Shown piece by piece: positions 34,721-42,760 of a stretch of 64,000 nt of DNA. The notes under the pieces were generated by a model. That model was not told where the DNA came from. It made no database searches and saw nothing but the letters and a program-made list of their open reading frames with translations. Positions within the stretch are counted from its first letter, which is position 1. Every line of letters begins with the position of its first letter. The translations under genes were made by a program, and so were the position numbers. This DNA is from Desulforhabdus sp. TSK (GTDB lineage: Bacteria > Desulfobacterota > Syntrophobacteria > Syntrophobacterales > Syntrophobacteraceae), in the NCBI RefSeq assembly GCF_022836495.1, contig NZ_BQXM01000007.1:1-64000 (forward strand), read 5' to 3'.

Positions 34721-34970
34721 CACCACGAAGAACACGAAGTCCACGAAGATGGAATGAATTGTTTTTATTAGAGTTTTAGAGGCTGTGTAAGAAACGAGTC
34801 AAGCGCTCTTGGCATGCGCTTTGTTTCGTCATTCCGGCAGTCTTTAAGCCGGAATCTGGCTTTTTCGCAGGGCTGGATTCCGGCTTAAAGACTGCCGGAA
34901 TGACGAGCAAACGAATTTTCAGACAGTTGTTTAGTATTTCACTTCGTGCCCTTCGTGTTCTTCGTGGTGT
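34721..34970. repeat. 9-mer-arm palindrome interrupted by a 158-bp element
   Basis: The left arm at 34721-34749 (units ACCACGAAG, AACACGAAG, TCCACGAAG) and the right arm at 34941-34970 are inverted. TTTGACAAAT precedes the left arm, as in the 28720 and 38970 copies. The space between them holds the whole 158-bp element. Confidence 0.85.
34776..34933 (-). mobile_element. 158-bp MITE-like element, copy 1
   Basis: Outer ends TTAGAGGCTGTGTAAG and CAGACAGTTGTTTA are inverted repeats. The core is a 30-bp perfect inverted repeat (arms 34828-34857 and 34876-34905) built on ATTCCGGC. The copy at 48974 has the same length and layout in the opposite orientation. No protein-coding capacity. Confidence 0.85.
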
Positions 34971-35051
34971 ATCATGGTAAAATAAATTTTGAAAAAAACT
35001 GTGTGATCGGGCAATTAGATGCTTGAACGATGACCATCAAGGGGAGACATC

Positions 35052-36050
35052 ATGCGGCAGGAACTGACGGAACTGCTGGTTCGTATCATGACTCTGAGCT
35101 GCGGTATCGAGAAGAAACATGAATTCTTCCAGGCCGTTCTCCCGGAAATCCACAAGGCTTTCGCCGCGGACGAAACTCAACTGCTCCTACAGGAGAAGGA
35201 GACCGGGTTCTGGAATGAGATAGCCCGTTTTCCCCAGGAAATGCCGAGCGAGAAGCTGCCCATGGTGTACATGGGGATGGAATCTGTCGAGTGCCCTCCC
35301 CTCAAGCCTGTCCTCACGGGTTCACCTCGGTCGACCGACCTCATTTTGCCCCTGGAGCAATTCCAAGCGCCCCTCATCCATCTATGCCTGTCCTGGCAGC
35401 AAAGTGTGCCTCCCGCGTGGATCCGGGACGAATCCATCCTGTCCCTGTTTTGCGAAAAACTCGGGAAATACCTTTCCTGGGAACACATCATGCTGCAGAT
35501 CGCCTCTTCCAAGCGCCACCTGCAGGCCATTTTCGACCACCTACCGTTTCCCGTAAGCGTCATCAACCCGGATTTCACCATCGATCGTGCCAATCGAGCC
35601 TTTTCAGAGACATTCAATATCCCCATCGACCGCATAGCGGGTAAAAAGTGTTTTGAAATTGTGCACCGACAGGCGGAGCCCGATGGCCAATGCAAGCTTC
35701 AGGACGCATTGGCCACAGGCGAGGAAATGTTCCTGGAAATGACCAACGGACGCAGCCTTCACATTTCCTTTCTGCCCTTCGCCTCACATGACGGGATTTT
35801 CAAGAACCTCGAAATATTCAAAGTGAAGAGTGCCCTGGAGGAAAGCAGCGAAACGGTGGGCGACCCTGAGTTTGCGCGGCTTTACGACCTCCTGAGCCAG
35901 CCCCTGACCGTCCTTTCCCTCATCGCCGACATGATGAGCCTCGATCCCCAGGAGGGCTGCAGTGCCGAATACATTGAAATCACGCGGCACGAGCTCAACC
36001 GCATCATGACCATTCTGAAGGATGAATGCAAGGCGCGGCGGGTGCGTTGA
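35052..36050 (+). CDS. GAF/PAS sensor protein without a kinase ATPase domain
   Basis: A 332-residue soluble protein. Residues 1-150 look like a degenerate GAF domain and 155-260 form a PAS domain (LQAIFDHLPFPVSVINPDF, then RIAGKKCFEIVH with QAEPDGQC, a common PAS tail). The last 60 residues (LYDLLSQPLTVLSLIADMM, then EYIEITRHELNRIMTIL) resemble the two dimerisation helices of a histidine kinase, but the conserved His is replaced and no HATPase domain follows. It may sense a signal and act through protein contact. It is divergent from the sigma-54 regulator at 34271. GGGGAG precedes the ATG. Confidence 0.7.
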   Translation: MRQELTELLVRIMTLSCGIEKKHEFFQAVLPEIHKAFAADETQLLLQEKETGFWNEIARFPQEMPSEKLPMVYMGMESVECPPLKPVLTGSPRSTDLILPLEQFQAPLIHLCLSWQQSVPPAWIRDESILSLFCEKLGKYLSWEHIMLQIASSKRHLQAIFDHLPFPVSVINPDFTIDRANRAFSETFNIPIDRIAGKKCFEIVHRQAEPDGQCKLQDALATGEEMFLEMTNGRSLHISFLPFASHDGIFKNLEIFKVKSALEESSETVGDPEFARLYDLLSQPLTVLSLIADMMSLDPQEGCSAEYIEITRHELNRIMTILKDECKARRVR

Positions 36051-36129
36051 CGCACCCGACTTCAGAGGGGCCGAAAACTCGTGCTGCCGCGCAGCGGAAA
36101 ATTCAAGATCCTTCCCCACACTTCAGCTG

Positions 36130-37251
36130 TCAACCGATCGCCTGCTCGGCAGGCACGTAGAGGTCTTCCAACCCGAAAGCCTGCGCCACCGGATGGAAGA
36201 GAATATTCCCCTTGTAGAGGTTCAAGCCCCGCTGAAGGGGCTTATTTTTTCTGACGGCCTCTTCGACGCCATCCCTGGCCAGCTTGAGCCCGTATTGGAT
36301 CGTGCGGTTGTTCAGGGCGAAAGTCGAGGTGCGGGCATAGGCGCCGGGCATATTGGTCACGCAGTAGTGGATGACTCCCTCTTCCACATAGACGGGATCG
36401 TCGTGGGTGGTGGGGCGCGAGCTTTCGGCGCATCCCCCCTGATCGATGGAGACATCCACAAAAACACTGCCGGGCTTCATGTCCTTCAAGTGCCGTCGGA
36501 GAATGAGCTTGGGGGCCCTGGCCCCCGTAACCAGGACCGCTCCGATGACGATGACGGCCTTGGCCAGGCCCGTTTCGATGGCGGAGCAGTCCCCGTAAAC
36601 GGGGAACACATTGGGAGGCATGATGTTGCCCAGGTGCTCCAGGGTGTTGAAGTTGATATCCAGGACCGTCACTTTGGCTCCCAACCCCGCCGCGACACGC
36701 GCTGCGTTGCTCCCCACCGTCCCACCTCCGAGAATCAGCACGTTGGCGGGTGCGACTCCAGGAACGCCCGTGGGAAGCAGCCCGCGGCCTCCCTGCACCT
36801 TCATGAGGTAATAGGACGCCACCAGGGGCGCCATGCGGCCGGCCACTTCGCTCATGGGCTTCAGGAGCGGCAGGGACCCGTCTTCTTCCTGCACCGTTTC
36901 ATAGGCCACGGCAATGATTTGTTTTTCAAGACAGGCCCGGGTGAGCTTTTCACTGGCGGCAAAGTGAAAGTAAGTGTACAGGATCTGCCCCGGCTTCAGG
37001 AAATCGTATTCCCTGGAAAGGGGCTCCTTGACCTTCACGACCATCTGGGCCTCACTCCAGACATCTTCGGCCCTGTCCAGGATGCGCGCACCCACGGCCA
37101 GGTATTCCGCATCGCTGATGCCCGAGCCCAGACCCGCGTCTTTTTCCAGGAACACCTCATGCCCCGCCCCCACGTAAGCCTTCACGGCGGCGGGAGTCAG
37201 CCCCACACGATATTCATGGTTCTTGATTTCCTTCGGACATCCTATCTTCAT
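36130..37251 (-). CDS. ald: Alanine dehydrogenase
   Basis: The start at 37251 follows AAAGGAGG at nine bases and gives 373 residues, the family length. It shows the N-terminal substrate-binding motif MKIGCPKEIKNHEYRVGLTP, the catalytic Lys in MVVKVKEPL, a YFHFAASEKL segment and the NAD-binding GGGTVGSNAAR. It converts L-alanine and NAD+ to pyruvate, ammonium and NADH, and works in both directions. It lies next to a branched-chain amino-acid importer and near ilvE and serA, pointing to a block for amino-acid use. Transcribed away from livK. Confidence 0.95.
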   Translation of the reverse strand: MKIGCPKEIKNHEYRVGLTPAAVKAYVGAGHEVFLEKDAGLGSGISDAEYLAVGARILDRAEDVWSEAQMVVKVKEPLSREYDFLKPGQILYTYFHFAASEKLTRACLEKQIIAVAYETVQEEDGSLPLLKPMSEVAGRMAPLVASYYLMKVQGGRGLLPTGVPGVAPANVLILGGGTVGSNAARVAAGLGAKVTVLDINFNTLEHLGNIMPPNVFPVYGDCSAIETGLAKAVIVIGAVLVTGARAPKLILRRHLKDMKPGSVFVDVSIDQGGCAESSRPTTHDDPVYVEEGVIHYCVTNMPGAYARTSTFALNNRTIQYGLKLARDGVEEAVRKNKPLQRGLNLYKGNILFHPVAQAFGLEDLYVPAEQAIG

Positions 37252-37350
37252 GCAGAGAAACCTCCTTTGAAGTATGCATTGAAAGAACCGCCCCCGATTC
37301 CCGCCCACCGCCATGATATATAATCATTAAGGGTTCAAAGCTTCGTTCGT

Positions 37351-37410
37351 TGTAGGAGCGGCTTCCAGCCGCGACGATGAGACAGTCGCGGCTGGAAGCC
37401 GCTCCTACAA
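37351..37410. repeat. GTAGGAGCGGCTTCCAGC hairpin
   Basis: Perfect arms with a short loop, between the divergent ald and livK genes. Confidence 0.9.
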
Positions 37411-37471
37411 CGAACAGATGGCCACCAAATCATAAAATCCGAACCTCAACGAGTATAGCTAATGGCAGCGC

Positions 37472-37498
37472 CAGATGACGGCCCCGGGCCGTCATCTG
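37472..37498. other. Perfect 12-bp stem hairpin upstream of livK
   Basis: CAGATGACGGCC and its complement flank CCG. No T-run follows on either side, so it is not a standard terminator; it could be an operator or an RNA stem in the livK leader. Confidence 0.6.
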
Positions 37499-37620
37499 AA
37501 GATGAATGGCGATTGACAGGGATTCTATTTTATGCTGTAAGAATATGCCATCCCCTTTTTAAAATTGTTTGAACCCCTTAGCATTATTTTACCCTGCAAA
37601 AATTTAGGAGGAGAACCTGC

Positions 37621-38793
37621 ATGCGTAGAATGTTCACACCGATGGCAATGGTACTCATGGCTGCCTTGGTGGTTTCCCCGTGCTCCTGGGGAGCCTCGGA
37701 TACACTCAAGATCGGCTTCAACATTCCCCTGACAGGCGATCTCCCCAAGGTCGGCGAAAGCTCCAAGTTCGCAGCGGAAATGCTCAAGGATGGAATCAAC
37801 GGGGCTGGCGGACTCAAGATCGGCGACAAGACCTACAAACTGGAATTCATCTACGAAGACAACGAAACAAAGGCTGAATCCGCCACCGCCACGGCTTTGA
37901 AGCTCATCACTCAAAACCAGGTCCTGGCCATCATCGGCCCTCAGTCCAGCAAGCAGGCCATTCCCGCGGGCGAAGTCTGCAACGCCAACAAGACTCCCAT
38001 GATCTCCCCCTGGTCCACAAACCCGCAAACCACCCTGGACCGTCCCTATGTTTTCCGCGCCTGCTTCCTGGACCCCTTCCAGGGCCCCGTGGCCGCAAAA
38101 TTCGTGACGGACGAGTTTGGAGCCAAGAAAGCGGCGGTTCTTTATGACATCGCCAGCGACTATCCCAAGGGGCTGGCTGAGTATTTCAAGGAAGCCTTCG
38201 AGAAGATTCACGGCCCCGGTTCCGTTGTGGCCTTCGAAACCTTCACGACCAAAGACAAGGACTTCAGCGCTCAGCTGACCAAAATCGTGAATTCCGGAGC
38301 AGACGTCCTCTTCACCCCCCAGTATTATGACGAAGTTCCCCTCATTGTGAAACAGGCCAAGGAACTGGGATGGAAAAAGCCCATCATGGGAAGCGACAGC
38401 TGGGGCTCCGCCGAGCTCATGACCCTCTGCGGCGATGCCTGCAAGGGCTACTATTTCAGCACTCACTATGCCGCGGCAGGAGCTAAAGGCGCCACCAAGG
38501 AGTTCATCGACAAGTACAACGCCAAGTACGGGTATGTGCCCGACGACGTGGCCGCCCTCACCTGGGATGCCGTCCGCCTCCTCCTCCAGGCCATGCAGAA
38601 TACCGGAGGCATGACGGGGAATTTGGACAAAGACCGCGACGCCATCAAAGACCAGCTGGCCAAGATCAAAGACTTCGAGGGCATCACCGGCAAGATGACC
38701 TTCACCCCCGGCGGCAACCCCATCAAGTGCGCCGTGGTGGTCAAGATCAGCGATCAGGGCGCCTTCGAGTTCTTCAAATCAGCCTGCCCATGA
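37621..38793 (+). CDS. livK: Branched-chain amino-acid ABC transporter substrate-binding protein
   Basis: A 390-residue periplasmic binding protein with signal peptide (MAMVLMAALVVSPCSWGASD) and the LivJ/LivK-type fold: IGFNIPLTGDLPKVGESSK at the start of the mature part, then AIIGPQSSKQAIPAGEV around the ligand Ser residues, and a closing AALTWDAVRLLLQAMQ. It binds Leu/Ile/Val or a related amide or amino acid and feeds the permease encoded by the following four genes. AGGAGGAG precedes the ATG. A terminator hairpin at 38849 lies between it and the permease genes, likely giving more binding protein than permease. Confidence 0.93.
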   Translation: MRRMFTPMAMVLMAALVVSPCSWGASDTLKIGFNIPLTGDLPKVGESSKFAAEMLKDGINGAGGLKIGDKTYKLEFIYEDNETKAESATATALKLITQNQVLAIIGPQSSKQAIPAGEVCNANKTPMISPWSTNPQTTLDRPYVFRACFLDPFQGPVAAKFVTDEFGAKKAAVLYDIASDYPKGLAEYFKEAFEKIHGPGSVVAFETFTTKDKDFSAQLTKIVNSGADVLFTPQYYDEVPLIVKQAKELGWKKPIMGSDSWGSAELMTLCGDACKGYYFSTHYAAAGAKGATKEFIDKYNAKYGYVPDDVAALTWDAVRLLLQAMQNTGGMTGNLDKDRDAIKDQLAKIKDFEGITGKMTFTPGGNPIKCAVVVKISDQGAFEFFKSACP

Positions 38794-38848
38794 TCCCAGT
38801 CCGGAAGGGCGCGTTCATTTCGATTCTTGATACGGTGACATAAAGACA

Positions 38849-38880
38849 AATAAAGGCGGGAAGCGATTCCCGCCTTTATT
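38849..38880 (+). terminator. Terminator hairpin between livK and livH
   Basis: AATAAAGGCGGGAA and TTCCCGCCTTTATT form a 14-bp stem around GCGA. There is no long T-run beyond TTATTGAG, so read-through to livHMGF is likely partial. Confidence 0.8.
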
Positions 38881-38969
38881 GAGAAAAGAGGCGATTAATC
38901 GGCATCCTTCACTCCGGGTAGGACGCATTTTATGCACCTTCCGCTCGGAAGTTTTTTAACTAGCAAATT

Positions 38970-39060
38970 CACCACGAAGGACACGAAGATCACGAAGTGA
39001 GAAGTGAGATGAAAGCTAGTGCTTCACGTCTCTGTGGTCTTCGTGCTCTTCGTGGTTGAT
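38970..39060. repeat. 9-mer-arm palindrome, TTTGACAAAT-ended subtype
   Basis: The left arm has units starting AC, GA and AT; the right arm has two complementary units and then GATTTGTCAAAG. It lies between livK and livH and could give a false upstream start for livH. Confidence 0.8.
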
Positions 39061-39118
39061 TTGTCAAAGCGCTTTTGTTCGAACGCTCACGTCCTGTCCC
39101 CGAAAGGAGCACGGATCC

Positions 39119-40051
39119 TTGGATCTCCAGAGCTTTTTCCAAAACCTACTCAATGCGCTCCAATGGGGGAGCTTCTACGCCCTCATCGCCCTCGGTTATA
39201 CGCTGGTCTACGGGGTCCTTCTGCTCATCAATTTCGCTCACGGCGACATTTTCATGGTGGGAGCCTACATCAGCTTTTTTATCGCCACTTTTTTTCTGGG
39301 GCAATATGCCTTCGCCCTTCCCATGGCTCTCCCCAACACCGCCATTTTCGCCATCACCCTGGTGCTCACCATGATGATCACGGCGGGGTTCGGAGTCACC
39401 CTCGAGCGCGTGGCCTACCGCCCTCTCCGAAGAAAAGGAGCATCCCGGCTTTACGTCGTCATCACGGCCCTCATGTGCGGCCTCATCCTGGAAAACGGCA
39501 ACCTGGCGCTCCTGGGAGCCAACCGCCGCAGCTTTCCGGAACTGCTGAACAACACCGTCCATGTCATCGGCGGCGTTTCCGTCAGCAGTGTAAAAATCCT
39601 CGTCATCATCACCACTATTGTCGTCTTTCTGCTCCTGGAAACCATCGTTCGCAAGACAAAGCTCGGCATGGCCATGCGGGCCATTTCCTACGACCGCATG
39701 GCAGTCCCTCTCATGGGCATCCCCGTGGACACGGTCATCGTCTTCACTTTTGCCCTCGGTTCTTCCATGGCCGCCCTGGCGGGAGTGCTCTTCGCCACGG
39801 CCTATCCCGTGCTGGAGCCTTACATGGGAGCCCTGGTGGGTTGGAAAGCCTTCATCGCCGCCGTACTGGGGGGAATCGGGGAGATTCGTGGAGCCTTCGT
39901 GGGCGGATTCCTGCTGGGTTTTGTGGAAATCTTCGTCGCGGCGTTCTTCCCCTCCACCCTGAGAGATCTCATCGCCTTCAGCATTCTTCTCATCTTCTTG
40001 AGCGTCAAGCCCACCGGCATTTTCGGAGTGGCGCGCACCACCAAAATCTGA
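39119..40051 (+). CDS. livH: Branched-chain amino-acid ABC permease LivH
   Basis: The start is taken as TTG at 39119, nine bases after AAAGGAG, giving 310 residues beginning LDLQSFFQNLLNALQWG; an earlier in-frame TTG lies inside a repeat arm and has no ribosome site. The protein has eight or so transmembrane helices and the family pattern GSFYALIALGYTLVYGVLLL, then FAHGDIFMVGAY. It forms the inner-membrane channel together with LivM. Stop and next start are 16 bp apart. Confidence 0.92.
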   Translation: MDLQSFFQNLLNALQWGSFYALIALGYTLVYGVLLLINFAHGDIFMVGAYISFFIATFFLGQYAFALPMALPNTAIFAITLVLTMMITAGFGVTLERVAYRPLRRKGASRLYVVITALMCGLILENGNLALLGANRRSFPELLNNTVHVIGGVSVSSVKILVIITTIVVFLLLETIVRKTKLGMAMRAISYDRMAVPLMGIPVDTVIVFTFALGSSMAALAGVLFATAYPVLEPYMGALVGWKAFIAAVLGGIGEIRGAFVGGFLLGFVEIFVAAFFPSTLRDLIAFSILLIFLSVKPTGIFGVARTTKI

Positions 40052-40067
40052 GGACCAGGACAAACCC

Positions 40068-41093
40068 ATGCGCAGATTCACCTCGGTCAGTCTCTACGGC
40101 CTCCTTTGCGTGCTGCTGATTGCGGCCGCCCAGGGCCAATGGATCGACGCCTATGTGCAGATCATCATCATGTTCATCGGCATCAATATCATCCTGTCCA
40201 CCTCCCTCAACCTCATCAACGGCTACATGGGGGAATTTTCCGTGGGCCACGCCGGCTTCATGGCTGTGGGCGCCTATATCACTTCGGTGCTGAACGTCTG
40301 GTTCTTCACCTCCAGCAAGGTGTTCGGCCCTCCCCTGCTCACCCCGTCGAGCGCCGTCTATCTGTTTCCCGTCACGCTGCTCCTGGGAGGCGTGGGAGCC
40401 GCCCTCGTGGGGCTCCTGGTGGCCGTTCCGTCCTTTCGGACACGGGGGGATTACCTGGCCATCATCACCCTGGCCGTGAACTACATCGTCAAGAGCTCCA
40501 TCGAAAACATCCAGGCCATCGGCGGGGCACGCGGCTTCATGGGCATGCAGAACACCGTCAATTCCATGAAGGAGTCCTGGAATCTCCCCTGGGCGCTCGT
40601 CTGGGTACTGGTCATGGTGGGAGCCACGATCTGGACGATTTACCGCTTTGTCAACTCCACCTATGGCAAGGGCATCATCGCCGTCCGGGACGACGAGATC
40701 GCCGCGGAAATCATGAGCGTCGACACCCAGAGGATGAAGCTGGTGGCCTTCATGCTCTCCTCAGGACTCGCCGGCATTGCCGGGGGGCTCTTCGCCCACG
40801 TGCTCGGCTACATCAACCCCGGCACCTTCACCATCATGAAATCCACCGAAGTCCTGGTGATGGTCTATCTCGGCGGCATGGGCTCCCTCAGCGGCTCCGT
40901 CCTAAGCGCCATCGCCCTCACCCTGGTCCTGGAGCTCTTTCGGCCGCTCCAGGTGGCCAAATGGGTGGTGGTTCCCCTGCTGCTCATCCTCCTCATGCTC
41001 TTCCGCCCCGAAGGCTTTCTGGGGCACCGGGAGCTCAGCGACGTTTTCCCCCGGCTGCGCCGATGGTTTTCACCGCAAGAAAGGCAATCATAA
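40068..41093 (+). CDS. livM: Branched-chain amino-acid ABC permease LivM
   Basis: A 341-residue membrane protein with the LivM pattern SLNLINGYMGEFSVGHAGFM near residue 50 and RTRGDYLAIITLAVNYIVK in the cytoplasmic loop that contacts the ATPases. GAGGACCAGGA precedes the ATG. It partners with LivH. The next gene, livG, follows its stop codon without a gap. Confidence 0.93.
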   Translation: MRRFTSVSLYGLLCVLLIAAAQGQWIDAYVQIIIMFIGINIILSTSLNLINGYMGEFSVGHAGFMAVGAYITSVLNVWFFTSSKVFGPPLLTPSSAVYLFPVTLLLGGVGAALVGLLVAVPSFRTRGDYLAIITLAVNYIVKSSIENIQAIGGARGFMGMQNTVNSMKESWNLPWALVWVLVMVGATIWTIYRFVNSTYGKGIIAVRDDEIAAEIMSVDTQRMKLVAFMLSSGLAGIAGGLFAHVLGYINPGTFTIMKSTEVLVMVYLGGMGSLSGSVLSAIALTLVLELFRPLQVAKWVVVPLLLILLMLFRPEGFLGHRELSDVFPRLRRWFSPQERQS

Positions 41094-41873
41094 ATGTCAC
41101 TTCTGGAAATTCGGAATATGACCCGATTTTTCGGGGGGCTCCGGGCTGTTTACGATTTCAACCTCAGGCTGGAGGGCGGTGAGCTCCTGGGGCTCATCGG
41201 CCCCAACGGCGCAGGCAAGACGACGGTCTTCAACCTGGTGTCGGGCTTTTACGAACCATCGGACGGGGAAATCCTCTTTGAAGGCAAAAACACGGCGGGA
41301 CTCCGCCCCCACCAGGTGACGGGCCTCGGGATGGCGCGGACCTTTCAAAATATCCGCTTGTGGAACAGCCTGACGGTTTTCGACAACCTCTGCATCTCTC
41401 AGCACTACCACCTGGGCTACGGCCTCTGGGACACGGTGCTCAAGACACACGCCTACCGGCAGAGCGAGCAGAGGGTGAAAAAGACGGCGGATCGGCTCCT
41501 GGAAACCCTGGGATTGAGCCACTATGCCAGGGAATATCCCAAGAACCTTCCCTACGGCCTGCAAAGAAGGCTGGAAATCGGGCGTGCCCTTTCCCTCCAG
41601 CCCAAACTGCTCCTTCTCGACGAACCCGCGGCAGGCATGAATCCCGGTGAGGTGGAGGACCTGATCGAGCTCATTCGCTGGATTCGCAAGGAATTCAAAG
41701 TGACCATCTGGCTCATCGAGCACCACATGCGGGTAGTGATGAGCGTATGCGAGCAGATCAAGGTCCTCGATTTCGGGGAAACCATCGGTGAGGGGACCCC
41801 GGAGCAGATCAAGAAAAACAGGCGTGTCATACAAGCCTACCTGGGAGACGAAGAACCCATCCATGATGCTTGA
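41094..41873 (+). CDS. livG: Branched-chain amino-acid ABC ATPase LivG
   Basis: A 259-residue ABC ATPase with Walker A GPNGAGKT, Q-loop in MARTFQNIRLW, signature region NLPYGLQRRLEIGRAL, Walker B LLLLDEPAAGMNP and switch His in WLIEHHMRVV. The LivG-type C-terminal extension (TIGEGTPEQIKKNRRVIQAY) is present. It powers import with LivF. Directly adjoins livM and overlaps livF. Confidence 0.95.
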   Translation: MSLLEIRNMTRFFGGLRAVYDFNLRLEGGELLGLIGPNGAGKTTVFNLVSGFYEPSDGEILFEGKNTAGLRPHQVTGLGMARTFQNIRLWNSLTVFDNLCISQHYHLGYGLWDTVLKTHAYRQSEQRVKKTADRLLETLGLSHYAREYPKNLPYGLQRRLEIGRALSLQPKLLLLDEPAAGMNPGEVEDLIELIRWIRKEFKVTIWLIEHHMRVVMSVCEQIKVLDFGETIGEGTPEQIKKNRRVIQAYLGDEEPIHDA

Positions 41874-42585
41874 AGTCGATAATCTGCATGTTCGTTATGG
41901 AAGCATTGAAGCCCTGCATGGCATTTCCTTCCAGGTGAAGGAGGGGGAAATGGTGGCTCTCCTGGGAGCCAACGGAGCGGGAAAAACCACCACCCTCATG
42001 AGCATCATGCGACTGCCTCCCCCCGAAGGCCCTGTCGTCACGGAAGGGAGCATCCGCTACGGCGACACGAATCTCCTGCCCGTTGCCTCCCACACGGTCG
42101 TGGCCAGGCACGGCATCGGCCTGGTCCCCGAAGGGCGTCACATCTTCGGGAATCTCACGGTGCAGGAGAACCTCAAGCTCGCCACCTATGCGCGGACGGA
42201 CACGGAGCGCATCGCCTGGGATTATGAGCGGGTTTTTTCCCTCTTTCCGCGCCTGGCCGACCGCAGGAATCAGCGGGGCGACACCCTGAGCGGCGGTGAG
42301 CAGCAGATGCTCGCCATGGGTCGGGCCTTCATGAGCGGCATCCGGTTCATCCTCCTGGACGAACCGTCCATGGGGCTGGCTCCCCTCCTCATGCAGGAGC
42401 TCTTCCGCGTGCTGAAGGAACTGAACGACGCCGGAACCACCATCCTGGTGGTGGAACAGAATGCACACATCGCCCTGAAGTACGCTCACCGGGCCTATGT
42501 CCTCGAAGCGGGCCGCATCGTCCTGGAGGGCTCCGGGGCGGAGCTGGCTCACAACCCCGAGATCCGCAAGGCGTACCTGGGGTAG
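41863..42585 (+). CDS. livF: Branched-chain amino-acid ABC ATPase LivF
   Basis: A 240-residue ABC ATPase: LEVDNLHVRYGSIEALHGIS at the start, Walker A GANGAGKT, signature LSGGEQQMLAMGRA, Walker B FILLDEPSMGLAP and switch His region VVEQNAHIALK. The ATG at 41863 (or the next codon at 41866) overlaps the end of livG by about 10 bases; the frame is open further upstream but only inside livG. Last gene of the transporter operon. Confidence 0.95.
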   Translation: MMLEVDNLHVRYGSIEALHGISFQVKEGEMVALLGANGAGKTTTLMSIMRLPPPEGPVVTEGSIRYGDTNLLPVASHTVVARHGIGLVPEGRHIFGNLTVQENLKLATYARTDTERIAWDYERVFSLFPRLADRRNQRGDTLSGGEQQMLAMGRAFMSGIRFILLDEPSMGLAPLLMQELFRVLKELNDAGTTILVVEQNAHIALKYAHRAYVLEAGRIVLEGSGAELAHNPEIRKAYLG

Positions 42586-42603
42586 ATCGATCTCTGGAGG
42601 GAG

Positions 42604-42702
42604 GGACGCTGAGGACGCTGACGGGGCGCTGAAAAACGCTGATAAAAATCCCTTTTAAAATAAACAGCGAAAGTCAGCGCTCCGTCAGCGTCCTCAGCGT
42701 CC
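42604..42702. repeat. GACGCTGA palindrome
   Basis: GGACGCTGAGGACGCTGAC on the left and its complement ending CAGCGTCCTCAGCGTCC on the right flank about 40 bases. It separates livF from serA. A decayed arm of the same type lies at 15118. Confidence 0.85.
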
Positions 42703-42760
42703 CATCCCCGTCCATTCGAAACCAAGACGACTTCTTCTTGGAGGAGGCTAAGAATATCCC

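Noticed and set aside
34810-34826. TGGCATGCGCTTTGTTT in the MITE copy as a sigma-54 promoter
   Set aside because: The essential GC of the -12 element is GT, and the other element copy does not keep the motif.
35005-35025. Possible -24/-12 promoter before the PAS protein (GGGCAATTAGATGC)
   Set aside because: The GG-GC spacing fits only with a poor core: the TGGCA and TTGC elements are both broken.
36022-37323. Long open frame on the plus strand opposite the alanine dehydrogenase gene
   Set aside because: It mirrors a well-supported gene, starts inside the end of the PAS gene, and its peptide has no recognised domain; high GC makes such antisense frames common here.
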